Of a stretch of 6,394 nt of DNA, positions 1 through 6,295 are shown piece by piece; positions within the stretch are counted from its first letter, which is position 1; each line of letters starts with the position of its first letter. The position numbers were made by a program, and so were the translations under genes. The stretch comes from an uncultured Bacillota bacterium (GTDB lineage: Bacteria; Bacillota_I; Bacilli_A; Izemoplasmatales; UBA1188). The notes beneath the pieces are model-generated. The model was not told where the DNA came from. It was given only the letters and a program-made list of their open reading frames with translations, and searched no databases. The stretch covers positions 1 to 6,394 of the forward strand of contig CALCVH010000120.1 of NCBI GenBank assembly GCA_937907585.1, given 5' to 3'.

Positions 1-1812
1 ATAGTTATACGAAGTTTTGGTAATCCATATTTTGCAAAGATCAGCATAACCATCTCTATAACCAAACCAACGACCCATTTGCATTAAAACATCAAATGTT
101 GAAGTGTTCCTGTAAAAATAACTTGTCATCAACCCTTCTAACGTAAGTCCTCTTGATAAAGCAAGTCCTCCTACAGCAATTACTCTTAAGCCTTCCTTTA
201 CCTCATTATAATTGAGTTTGGAAGAATTCTTTCCAGAGTTTATAACTACTATTTTAATTTTTGAAATTGAATCGTACAATCGATTAAATACTTTATCCCA
301 GTCTATTAAATGATCATTCAATTTTTCAAATTGTTTTTCATAAGTATTTTTTAAATCTTTAACTATTGGATTAGTTAAGGCATTAGACATTTGTAACTTA
401 TGTGTCTGTTTAACAGTTCTTTTGACCTCGTCAAAGTAGTCTTGAACAATATCTCTTATAATTGATTGTACCATAGTAAAACGTGACATATTAATGAGCA
501 TAGAACGATGCGTATTTTTATTCATATCTCGAATATCTCTAATTGCATTAGACAAAAGGAAAGTACGTATAGATTCGTATAAAGAATTAAATAACCTATT
601 ACCATCCCATTCTTTCTTGTGCTTCATTGGAAACAATTTTTCATTTGCATCATTTATAAATTGTATATTGTCATTTTGTTCAACAAAATATTTTTTCGCT
701 CCACAATAATTGCTTGGTGATTTGAGTGCATAAATGAAATCCCTAGGAAATAAATCATCTTTCAACATTTCATCTTCTTTATCATAGCCAATAAAAACAT
801 TTGCAAAAGGTGTAGCAGTAAAGCCTACATAACTACTTCTTGTAAACAATGATAGAAGACTTCTAATATACTTATTAATTTTAGTTGGGTCGTTATCAGG
901 TTTATTTGTATTAATTGATGCATTGTCAGCTTCATCGTCAATAATCAATGCAGGATAATTAATTTTTGTTTGTGATACAGTCGTATTTATATTTCTAAGA
1001 GAAGAATAAACTTTTTTTAATACTGAAACGTTCTTTTTTAAAACAAAAATCATAGGTTCTGATGAATAGTTGCTTAACTTATATGATGTGTTTTGATTGT
1101 CAGAACCTACGAAATCTTTTCCTCTACTAGTAAATGCCTTTGGCGTAGGATCGCCTCTCCCAACTCCAACTGGAACGCCATTAAAACTATCCCAGCCAAT
1201 AAAGCCTTCTTCAACACGTTGTTGAGTTTGTTTTCTTAAACTTTCAATTGTGCCTGTTAAAATAAAAATAACTCTATATCCTGCATCAGCAGCTTTAGTA
1301 ACAAGTCCCAAGTAATTTGATGTTTTTCCAGATTGAACATCGCCAACTACCAAGCCTCTAACTGAAAATATTGAGTCATCATTTGGATTTCCTAAATATG
1401 ACATTAAGCTAAAAAGTGTTTTTTGCTCCAAAACCTCTATTATTTCCTTTGGAAAATGTTTATATGTTTCAAGATAGTTCTTATATCTATCCCAATAATA
1501 ACTCTTTGCTTCATTTGACTCCAAATATTTTTTATACCAATCGAGATCATGATTGTAATCGCCTAGAATTACATCGCCTTCTTCTTGATAAACAGAATAG
1601 ATAGACTTAATTGTATTAACAACGTAGACTATCTCTTCATTTGACAAAACAACATCAGGTATTAATGATATAAATCTATTTTTAGTTGCCTCAATAGATT
1701 CTTTTATTGATTCTTCAGTAATTATGAAATTAGGATTATCATATTCTTTAGCATTTTTGAAGGAGGAAAAATCATCTTGATACATATCATAAATTTTTTT
1801 TCTATTTTGCAT
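1..1812 (-). CDS. Z1 domain superfamily II helicase-like protein, C-terminus cut by window edge
   Basis: This reading frame is open from an ATG at 1812 to the left edge, giving 604 codons with no stop. The family is usually longer, so the C-terminus is missing. Helicase-type motifs appear in order: Walker A GDVQSGKT (residues 157-164), a strand-turn FILTGTIESLRKQ resembling motif Ia, Walker B IIDDEAD (about 290-296), GFTATPFAN (330-338, motif III-like), INMSRF (about 440-445), LSRGLTLEG (about 552-560, motif V-like) and QMGRWFGYR (578-586, motif VI with an arginine finger). The last three belong to the Z1 module (Pfam Z1, described next to superfamily II helicases in restriction-like operons). 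An AAGGAG at 1823-1828, 10 bases before the ATG, supports the start. The gene overlaps the upstream GHKL ATPase by 11 bases, so the two are probably translationally coupled. Likely role (inference): ATP-driven DNA translocation or remodelling in an anti-invader system. Family assignment is strong; the biochemical role is not established here. Confidence 0.9.
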   Translation of the reverse strand, partial: MQNRKKIYDMYQDDFSSFKNAKEYDNPNFIITEESIKESIEATKNRFISLIPDVVLSNEEIVYVVNTIKSIYSVYQEEGDVILGDYNHDLDWYKKYLESNEAKSYYWDRYKNYLETYKHFPKEIIEVLEQKTLFSLMSYLGNPNDDSIFSVRGLVVGDVQSGKTSNYLGLVTKAADAGYRVIFILTGTIESLRKQTQQRVEEGFIGWDSFNGVPVGVGRGDPTPKAFTSRGKDFVGSDNQNTSYKLSNYSSEPMIFVLKKNVSVLKKVYSSLRNINTTVSQTKINYPALIIDDEADNASINTNKPDNDPTKINKYIRSLLSLFTRSSYVGFTATPFANVFIGYDKEDEMLKDDLFPRDFIYALKSPSNYCGAKKYFVEQNDNIQFINDANEKLFPMKHKKEWDGNRLFNSLYESIRTFLLSNAIRDIRDMNKNTHRSMLINMSRFTMVQSIIRDIVQDYFDEVKRTVKQTHKLQMSNALTNPIVKDLKNTYEKQFEKLNDHLIDWDKVFNRLYDSISKIKIVVINSGKNSSKLNYNEVKEGLRVIAVGGLALSRGLTLEGLMTSYFYRNTSTFDVLMQMGRWFGYRDGYADLCKIWITKTSYNY

Positions 1813-3280
1813 TATTTATTCTCTCCTTTACTGCATTAAATATTTCTTCATTATCAAAAGGTTGATAAGTTTTTAGAACTTCTAAAACTATATCATCGGT
1901 TTTCTGAAGCATCTTTTTTAGACGAATGAATTGGTTAACACCTTCCAATAATATAGATTCAAGACTACTAGCGCTTGTTTTTTGTTCTAAAGCTCTATTG
2001 CACATTGAATTATAAATATCATCATATGGAATTGTTGAGGAAATAGCTTCTAAAAATCTAATAATTTTTGGTTTGTCTTCATCTTCAAATTCATCAATAA
2101 AATACTTAACAAATTTTGAATCACAATTAATAAAAAATACTTCCTTTTCATCTCTGCTAAGGGTTTTATTCCAAATCTTTGTATCGTCTTTTTCCAGTTT
2201 TAATTTTGCTCTCTTAGAGCTTTTGTCTTGAGACTTATGGCGAACATTACTTACTGCTTTTTTTAAACTAGACAATATTTGCTTAGGAATTGTTGCATTT
2301 TGTTTTTTTATATCTATATCCCATATTTCATCTAACATATTAGGAATATCAACTTTAATTCTTCCGTATTTAAATAATTCAGAACTTAAATTGCTGGAAG
2401 CCAATCTAAACCACGTTCCGTATATTATTAATCTATCGTTTCTATAAATATAAAAACCTTGGCCACTTCTTAGCATATCATCTCCGCCAAGTTTATCTAT
2501 ATCGTTATTAGACAAATCGCTCATATGTGGGAGAATAAATTGTTGAATTTTTATGTCTGCACCTTCGCATTTAATAAAACTTGGTTTTTGAGAATCTGTT
2601 TTAGGATGATCTTCTAAAAAAGGATCAAGTCCAATTATTTTGTCATCATTTATATATATTTTTAATTTATTAGACGGACGATTAATAAATCTATGAAATA
2701 CTAACGAAAGATGTTTTTCTGTTTCTTCAACCTCTTCAGATAATGCTTCTCTAATATGCCCATTAGATTTCTTATAAATAATATCAAAGTTTTGCCAAAC
2801 GACGAGAGTTCCTTGTTCTGACTTATTTAATGTTTCTATCATTGGAATTTGCTTTATTTCACTGTCATCTAATTCCAAACAATCCCATGTCTTTGAGAAT
2901 AAAACTAAATCCAAATCCCAGCAAAAGCTCGATAATTTATTATTTTTTTTAGAAACAACAGTTAATTTTTTGCATTGCGAAAGAGAAGCCGACTTAAGTC
3001 CTAATCCAAATCGTCCAAGATCAGTTTCGCTATATGAATCTCTAGTAGAACCATATTTCATTGCGTTCAATAATTCTCCACGATCCATTCCATCACCATT
3101 ATCAAAGAAAGCAACAAATAAATTGTCGTTTATAGGAGTATAGATTCTAATTTCAGTAGCATGAGCAGAAATTGAATTATCAATGATATCTGCAACAGCT
3201 GTTTTAAAACTGTAACCAATAGATCTCATTGAATTCATAAGAACATCTGGGGATGGACTATTATGCACTTTTTTTGTCAT
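1802..3280 (-). CDS. MutL/MORC-like GHKL ATPase of a Z1-type defence operon
   Basis: The protein has 492 residues when read from the ATG at 3280. An in-frame TTG at 3289 is only one base from the AAGGAG and is less likely to be the start. The N-terminal GHKL (HATPase_c_3-type) domain has all nucleotide-binding motifs: ADIIDNS (residues 30-36; an Asp stands where MutL has its catalytic Glu, with the Mg-binding Asn next), DNGDGM (60-65) and GRFGLGLKSAS (89-99, the ATP lid glycines), plus a GT pair at 157-158. A transducer-like second domain follows, with GFYIYRNDRLI (275-285) and DIKKQNATIP (323-332), whose lysines sit where MutL/MORC proteins carry the ATP-sensing Lys. The C-terminal 150 residues are charged and unassigned. 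By family analogy it dimerises on ATP binding and acts as a DNA clamp or switch for the Z1 helicase-like partner encoded downstream. It is the first gene after the promoter region, and it ends with TAG inside the next gene's start. No mismatch-repair MutS-type gene is nearby, so a repair role is less likely than defence. Confidence 0.9.
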   Translation of the reverse strand: MTKKVHNSPSPDVLMNSMRSIGYSFKTAVADIIDNSISAHATEIRIYTPINDNLFVAFFDNGDGMDRGELLNAMKYGSTRDSYSETDLGRFGLGLKSASLSQCKKLTVVSKKNNKLSSFCWDLDLVLFSKTWDCLELDDSEIKQIPMIETLNKSEQGTLVVWQNFDIIYKKSNGHIREALSEEVEETEKHLSLVFHRFINRPSNKLKIYINDDKIIGLDPFLEDHPKTDSQKPSFIKCEGADIKIQQFILPHMSDLSNNDIDKLGGDDMLRSGQGFYIYRNDRLIIYGTWFRLASSNLSSELFKYGRIKVDIPNMLDEIWDIDIKKQNATIPKQILSSLKKAVSNVRHKSQDKSSKRAKLKLEKDDTKIWNKTLSRDEKEVFFINCDSKFVKYFIDEFEDEDKPKIIRFLEAISSTIPYDDIYNSMCNRALEQKTSASSLESILLEGVNQFIRLKKMLQKTDDIVLEVLKTYQPFDNEEIFNAVKERINNAK

Positions 3281-3290
3281 ATTGTTCAAG

Positions 3291-3296
3291 CTCCTT
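3291..3296 (-). promoter_or_regulatory. Ribosome-binding site that decides the ATPase start
   Basis: AAGGAG on the minus strand lies 10 bases before the ATG at 3280 but only 1 base before the in-frame TTG at 3289. The downstream Z1 gene has the same AAGGAG at the same 10-base distance from its ATG. This favours the ATG and a 492-residue product, three residues shorter than the longest reading frame. Confidence 0.75.
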
Positions 3297-3346
3297 CACT
3301 TTCACATAATACTTTCAGATTAAAAACATAATTCAAACCTGCTCAC

Positions 3347-3376
3347 TGTATAACATAGTTTAGTAATTAATTTGAA
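3347..3376 (-). promoter_or_regulatory. Possible second promoter of the defence operon (extended -10)
   Basis: The minus strand reads TGTTATACA (TG-n-TATACA, extended -10 form) with the hexamer at 3347-3352. A weak -35-like TTCAAA lies at 3371-3376, with an 18-base spacer. It would give a leader of about 60 bases to the ATPase start. In sequence this AT-rich such matches arise by chance, so it is an alternative to the candidate at 3446-3474. Confidence 0.25.
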
Positions 3377-3423
3377 GAAATATGTATACTTATTTTTAAT
3401 TTTTGAATAATAAACCAAAACAA

Positions 3424-3453
3424 TTTATATTTACATTATAATGTAATTATAAA
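3424..3453. promoter_or_regulatory. 30-base near-perfect palindrome, candidate operator of the defence operon
   Basis: The central 16 bases, TTACATTATAATGTAA (3431-3446), are a perfect dyad. After one mismatched pair (3430/3447) the symmetry continues for six more pairs on each side (TTTATA at 3424-3429 against TATAAA at 3448-3453). Fourteen of fifteen base pairs are therefore symmetric, with no loop, as in a binding site for a dimeric repressor. It covers two TATAAT hexamers read on the minus strand, at 3435-3440 and 3446-3451. The regulator is not encoded in the window. An alternative is a cruciform-prone AT stretch with no regulator; the TACA/TGTA arms make a protein site more plausible. 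Confidence 0.5.
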
Positions 3454-3474
3454 AATTTTTATAGAATATGACGA
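3446..3474 (-). promoter_or_regulatory. Candidate promoter of the ATPase-Z1 operon
   Basis: On the minus strand a -35-like TCGTCA (3469-3474, four of six bases of TTGACA) is followed after 17 bases by a perfect -10 TATAAT (3446-3451). Transcription would start near 3439 and leave a leader of roughly 160 bases. The -10 lies in the right arm of the 30-base palindrome, so a bound repressor would block it. A second TATAAT at 3435-3440 has no credible -35. Confidence 0.4.
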
Positions 3475-3563
3475 TTTTTTTGCATAATTATCTAAAAAAA
3501 CAATATTTTCTCAAATTTATTAATAATTCCTATCAAAAAAATCAAATTCATATAACCATCAAC

Positions 3564-3594
3564 ACAAAACAAAACACCGCCTAACTTGGCGGTG
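3564..3594 (-). terminator. Rho-independent terminator of the dehydrogenase-flavodoxin operon
   Basis: Read on the minus strand, CACCGCC (3588-3594) pairs perfectly with GGCGGTG (3575-3581) around a 6-base loop. A U-rich tail, TTTTGTTTTGT, follows at 3564-3574. It starts 20 bases after the TAG of the flavodoxin-ferredoxin gene. There is no U-tract on the plus-strand side, so it works in one direction and separates this operon from the defence operon downstream. Confidence 0.88.
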
Positions 3595-3613
3595 CTATAT
3601 CTACTATATATTC

Positions 3614-4471
3614 CTATTTATTTCTTTCTATTTTTTCTTTAGATGATTTAAAATACTTTATATAGTTTTTCTTACAAAAATTTGGTTTTACTTCTTCTTG
3701 ATATTCTAATGTTTCTTTAAATGAATAAGGTTTATTTACTTTCCATGATGTGAAGAATCCTAATGATTTAAATGCGTCTTTTGGACAGTACATAACGCAT
3801 CTTTGACACATAAGACATTTATTTAAGAATTTGAATTTATCATCTTTATAGATAATATTATTAGATGGACAATCATTAACGCATTTCATGCATCGAACGC
3901 ATTTAGTATTATCTATTTTATAGAATCTACCATTAAAGCGACCACCCCACCACTGAATCCTAAATATAAATGCGAAGGGTCTATCAAATATAAATCTTTT
4001 TATTTTATGGTAATTACCATTTAAAAAATCATTCATATCTATTTTTATTAGGTCTTCTGATGTTTTAATCATTTTATATGCCATATAGTCAGAATGCCTA
4101 AAAACAAATGAATAAGGCATTAAATAGTGATATTCAGATAGAATATCAATATTTCTTCTTTTTAGTATGCTTCTAAGGTATAAAGATGAAGCATTATTCC
4201 AAAATAGATGTTCACCAGAATTCTTCATAACTAGACAAGGTTTATTTATAGAACATTTTTTAATTCTTTTAACGTAATCTATAATAGGTTTAGGTGCGTT
4301 AAAACCATATATAGGATAAAAGATCATTAGATAATCATATTTATCCATATCAACTATTATATTATCTAAAACATTAAAAACATCATAATCAAAAAGAATA
4401 TTTGATTTTGCGAAATCTAATATTCTTTTTGTATTACCAGTTCCACTAAAATATATTAATGCGGCTTTCAT
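3614..4471 (-). CDS. EFR1-type flavodoxin fused to a 2x[4Fe-4S] ferredoxin
   Basis: This 285-residue cytoplasmic electron carrier has an N-terminal flavodoxin fold with the FMN phosphate loop SGTGNT (residues 9-14). A second loop, FYPIYGFNAP (51-60), and NSGEHLFW (84-91) lie at the usual flavin-contacting positions. The C-terminal part has two complete CxxCxxCxxxCP motifs, Cys191/194/197/201 and Cys219/222/225/229, each expected to bind one [4Fe-4S] cluster. No signal peptide is seen. A tail of about 50 residues, rich in Lys and aromatics, follows the clusters. The ATG overlaps the TGA of the dehydrogenase-like gene (ATGA), with GAGG 10 bases upstream inside that gene, so the two are translationally coupled. 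The pairing suggests that it supplies electrons to the upstream gene's product or to a shared pathway (inference). Domain calls are firm; the redox partner is unknown. Confidence 0.9.
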   Translation of the reverse strand: MKAALIYFSGTGNTKRILDFAKSNILFDYDVFNVLDNIIVDMDKYDYLMIFYPIYGFNAPKPIIDYVKRIKKCSINKPCLVMKNSGEHLFWNNASSLYLRSILKRRNIDILSEYHYLMPYSFVFRHSDYMAYKMIKTSEDLIKIDMNDFLNGNYHKIKRFIFDRPFAFIFRIQWWGGRFNGRFYKIDNTKCVRCMKCVNDCPSNNIIYKDDKFKFLNKCLMCQRCVMYCPKDAFKSLGFFTSWKVNKPYSFKETLEYQEEVKPNFCKKNYIKYFKSSKEKIERNK

Positions 4472-5982
4472 TTAATAAATGCCTCAAAATCTTCATTCAT
4501 ATAATATGTATTATTCTCATCTATATTATGTGAATCATACCAATATTGAGCGAAGATTCTATCCTTTTTAGAAAGACGATCAAAATCCCAAATATAATCT
4601 TTATATAAAGGATTAAACCAATGACCACCTCTTAATATAGTATATGGTCTAGATATAAATACTTCACCATCTTGGTTAACCCATTTAAGTTTAGTATAGA
4701 CATCACCAGTTTTAAATTCTTTACTTAAAAGTTTTCCCCCATGCATATTAGCGACATTAATAAGGTCGCTAATAGTGATATCCTTATCCTCTTTATTAAT
4801 ATCAAATCCATAATCTATAGGTTTATAATTATCTATTGAACGAATCTTACTATAATCAACTAAATCAAAATCATCCCACTTTCTAGGTTGATTTAGATAT
4901 TCTTCTTTAGAACCATAGAATGCGGTTAATCTAGGAATATCATTATGTTTATACCAATATGCTGGTGAATTAGAATCTTTAAATAATCTTTTAATCACAA
5001 ATTTCTTTATTATTCCTTTAGGTACAAGCTTACCTAAGGAATAATATGGATATTTCTTTAATATCTTATTCCAGTATTCATTAATATCATCTTTTTGATA
5101 TGAAAATAATTTATTTAATTCATCACCATCATAATAGAATCCACCATGGAAATTACGAGTAACATTATAGTATGGATCAAAGAATTTCTTTGTAGTTCCA
5201 CCTATTAGTTTAAAGCCACCTTCAATAGTGTCATATCCAGAGATTCTATTATTAATACCAGCTCCAAGATTAAATACTTTATTCCAGAAATTATCTTTAT
5301 TTAAATGACCTAATAAATCCTCTTTAATGATACTAGCCATTAGTCTTGCTGAATCTTCAGCTGTAGACCATTCAAGAGGATCATTAAAACATGTATGGAA
5401 CATTAATCCATCAGACATATTAGCGTTTAACATTTCTAGATAAACCATTGCGGTTTGTCTAATAATAACATAGTTGTTAATATCGCTTTCAAGGATATTA
5501 TATTCTCCACGTAATTTATGCGCAGCATATACATCATATACGCTAGGAAGAAGGGGATCACCAACTCTTTCAAAAGGATGTTTTATATTTCTATGTCCGT
5601 ATAAAGCAACTGATGTAATATCTATTAATTTAATATTAGGATTATCCTCAATAACTTTAACTATATTAGATGTTCCTACTTCATTAGCTAGATAAGATAG
5701 ATTAGGATATTTATCACTTTTAGGTGGAATTACAGCAGCTAAATTAAAGAAGTAATCAACATCTTTTGATATATTTCTAACATCATCAATGTTAGAAATA
5801 TCACCATAATAGATTTCTATTCTTCCTTTATTTTCTTTATAAAGCTTTTTAACTAATTTATTTCTTTTCTTTTCATTCTTTAAAAGAAGGACTTTGATTA
5901 AATCAACTTCTTTTATTGTTAAGAATTCTTTTAATGTAGAAATACCCATATGGCCTGATGAACCAGTAAGCGCTATTTTCAT
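4468..5982 (-). CDS. Extended SDR (NAD-dependent epimerase/dehydratase-like) with long C-terminal extension
   Basis: This 504-residue protein has an N-terminal Rossmann fold with TGSSGHMG (residues 6-13, the GxxGxxG dinucleotide loop), GDI (60-62), NLAA (80-83), a catalytic-type Ser in ITSVALYG (Ser124) and YAAHK (Tyr152, Lys156, the YxxxK pair). All key extended-SDR residues are therefore present. The SDR part ends near residue 310. About 190 more residues follow, which is unusual for simple sugar epimerases. The last 100, around KLKWVNQDGEVF...LRGGHWFNPL (431-459), resemble from memory a treble-clef or zinc-ribbon-like module, but the Cys ligands are missing; the only Cys in the protein is Cys198. 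The start ATG has AGGA 10 bases upstream (5993-5996). A good promoter lies upstream, and the gene overlaps the flavodoxin-ferredoxin gene by 4 bases. The substrate is unknown: it could act on a nucleotide sugar, a lipid or another ketone/alcohol. Fold assignment is firm, function is not. Confidence 0.88.
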   Translation of the reverse strand: MKIALTGSSGHMGISTLKEFLTIKEVDLIKVLLLKNEKKRNKLVKKLYKENKGRIEIYYGDISNIDDVRNISKDVDYFFNLAAVIPPKSDKYPNLSYLANEVGTSNIVKVIEDNPNIKLIDITSVALYGHRNIKHPFERVGDPLLPSVYDVYAAHKLRGEYNILESDINNYVIIRQTAMVYLEMLNANMSDGLMFHTCFNDPLEWSTAEDSARLMASIIKEDLLGHLNKDNFWNKVFNLGAGINNRISGYDTIEGGFKLIGGTTKKFFDPYYNVTRNFHGGFYYDGDELNKLFSYQKDDINEYWNKILKKYPYYSLGKLVPKGIIKKFVIKRLFKDSNSPAYWYKHNDIPRLTAFYGSKEEYLNQPRKWDDFDLVDYSKIRSIDNYKPIDYGFDINKEDKDITISDLINVANMHGGKLLSKEFKTGDVYTKLKWVNQDGEVFISRPYTILRGGHWFNPLYKDYIWDFDRLSKKDRIFAQYWYDSHNIDENNTYYMNEDFEAFIK

Positions 5983-6009
5983 ATTTCTTCTATCCTATTC
6001 TTTTAATTG

Positions 6010-6126
6010 TTATTTCATATATTCAATAATAAATAATGGTAAATACAAAATATCAACCTCAATTGTTGTTTTATGACTTACTTCATCTCTTTTTTCATAA
6101 TTAAATGATTTTTTATCATTATTCAT
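6010..6126 (-). CDS. Doubtful 38-residue leader ORF or gene remnant
   Basis: A 38-codon frame runs from ATG at 6126 to TAA at 6010, lying in the leader of the dehydrogenase operon and ending 27 bases before its ATG. The product is charged at the start (NNDKKSFNYEKRDE) and hydrophobic at the end (IEVDILYLPLFIIEYMK), a composition more protein-like than a random AT-rich frame. The frame stays open for 13 codons upstream without an ATG, up to TAA at 6166-6168. No ribosome-binding site precedes the ATG. Codons 2-8 contain an inverted repeat (AATGAT at 6104-6109, ATCATT at 6115-6120). It may be a leader peptide, a remnant of a decayed gene, or chance; a clearly spurious ORF of equal length exists in the other gap. 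Confidence 0.28.
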   Translation of the reverse strand: MNNDKKSFNYEKRDEVSHKTTIEVDILYLPLFIIEYMK

Positions 6127-6164
6127 TAATGCTTGTGATATATAGTTTTCAGTAAACAAACAAA

Positions 6165-6193
6165 ATTATAAAGTTATCACCAAAAAATAGCAA
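6165..6193 (-). promoter_or_regulatory. Promoter of the dehydrogenase-flavodoxin operon
   Basis: On the minus strand TTGCTA (6188-6193, four of six bases of the -35 consensus) and a perfect TATAAT (6165-6170) are separated by exactly 17 bases. Transcription would begin near 6158, giving a leader of about 175 bases before the dehydrogenase-like gene. It lies about 55 bases beyond the terminator of the preceding gene, so the operon should be transcribed independently. A second copy of the TTGCTATTTT string occurs at 6249-6258, inside the terminator tail, without a matching -10. Confidence 0.6.
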
Positions 6194-6248
6194 GTGTTTT
6201 ATCAGAGTTTACCACAAAACCGCAACTATTTTTATTTGTTTCACCATT

Positions 6249-6285
6249 AAAATAGCAAAAGCACCTTTGATGTTATCTCAGGTGC
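6249..6285 (-). terminator. Rho-independent terminator of the gene entering from the right
   Basis: On the minus strand GCACCT (6280-6285) pairs with AGGTGC (6261-6266). A short inner GAT/ATC pairing (6269-6271 with 6275-6277) tops the stem, and TTTTGCTATTTT follows (6249-6260). It begins 10 bases after the TAA of the truncated gene. The stem has an internal mismatch, so it is weaker than the terminator at 3564-3594. Confidence 0.7.
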
Positions 6286-6295
6286 AATCTATATA

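Noticed and set aside
494..709. Plus-strand ORF of 71 codons
   Set aside because: Lies wholly antisense to the Z1 gene, whose frame carries conserved motifs; Phe/Ser/Leu-rich shadow composition and no matching family.
1416..1604. Plus-strand ORF of 62 codons
   Set aside because: Antisense shadow of the N-terminal part of the Z1 gene, with no recognisable domain.
1802..3280. Calling the GHKL ATPase a mismatch-repair MutL or a sensor kinase
   Set aside because: No MutL C-terminal endonuclease motif, no MutS neighbour, no histidine-kinase H-box or sensor segments; the Z1 partner points to the restriction-associated MORC-like group.
3468..3584. Plus-strand ORF of 38 codons (ATG 3468 to TAA 3582-3584)
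   Set aside because: It runs into the stem of the minus-strand terminator, has no ribosome-binding site and a low-complexity composition (Asn, Lys, Ile, Gln). It shows that ORFs of this length arise by chance here.
5474..5695. Plus-strand ORF of 73 codons
   Set aside because: Antisense to the SDR catalytic region, including the YxxxK codons; the SDR frame is clearly the real one.
5894..6076. Plus-strand ORF of 60 codons
   Set aside because: Antisense to the SDR start and its leader, with low-complexity Ile/Ser/Phe composition and no support.
6104..6120. Inverted repeat AATGAT / ATCATT with a 5-base T loop as an operator or riboswitch
   Set aside because: Six AT-rich pairs are expected by chance in such DNA; no riboswitch core or supporting pairing could be found around it.
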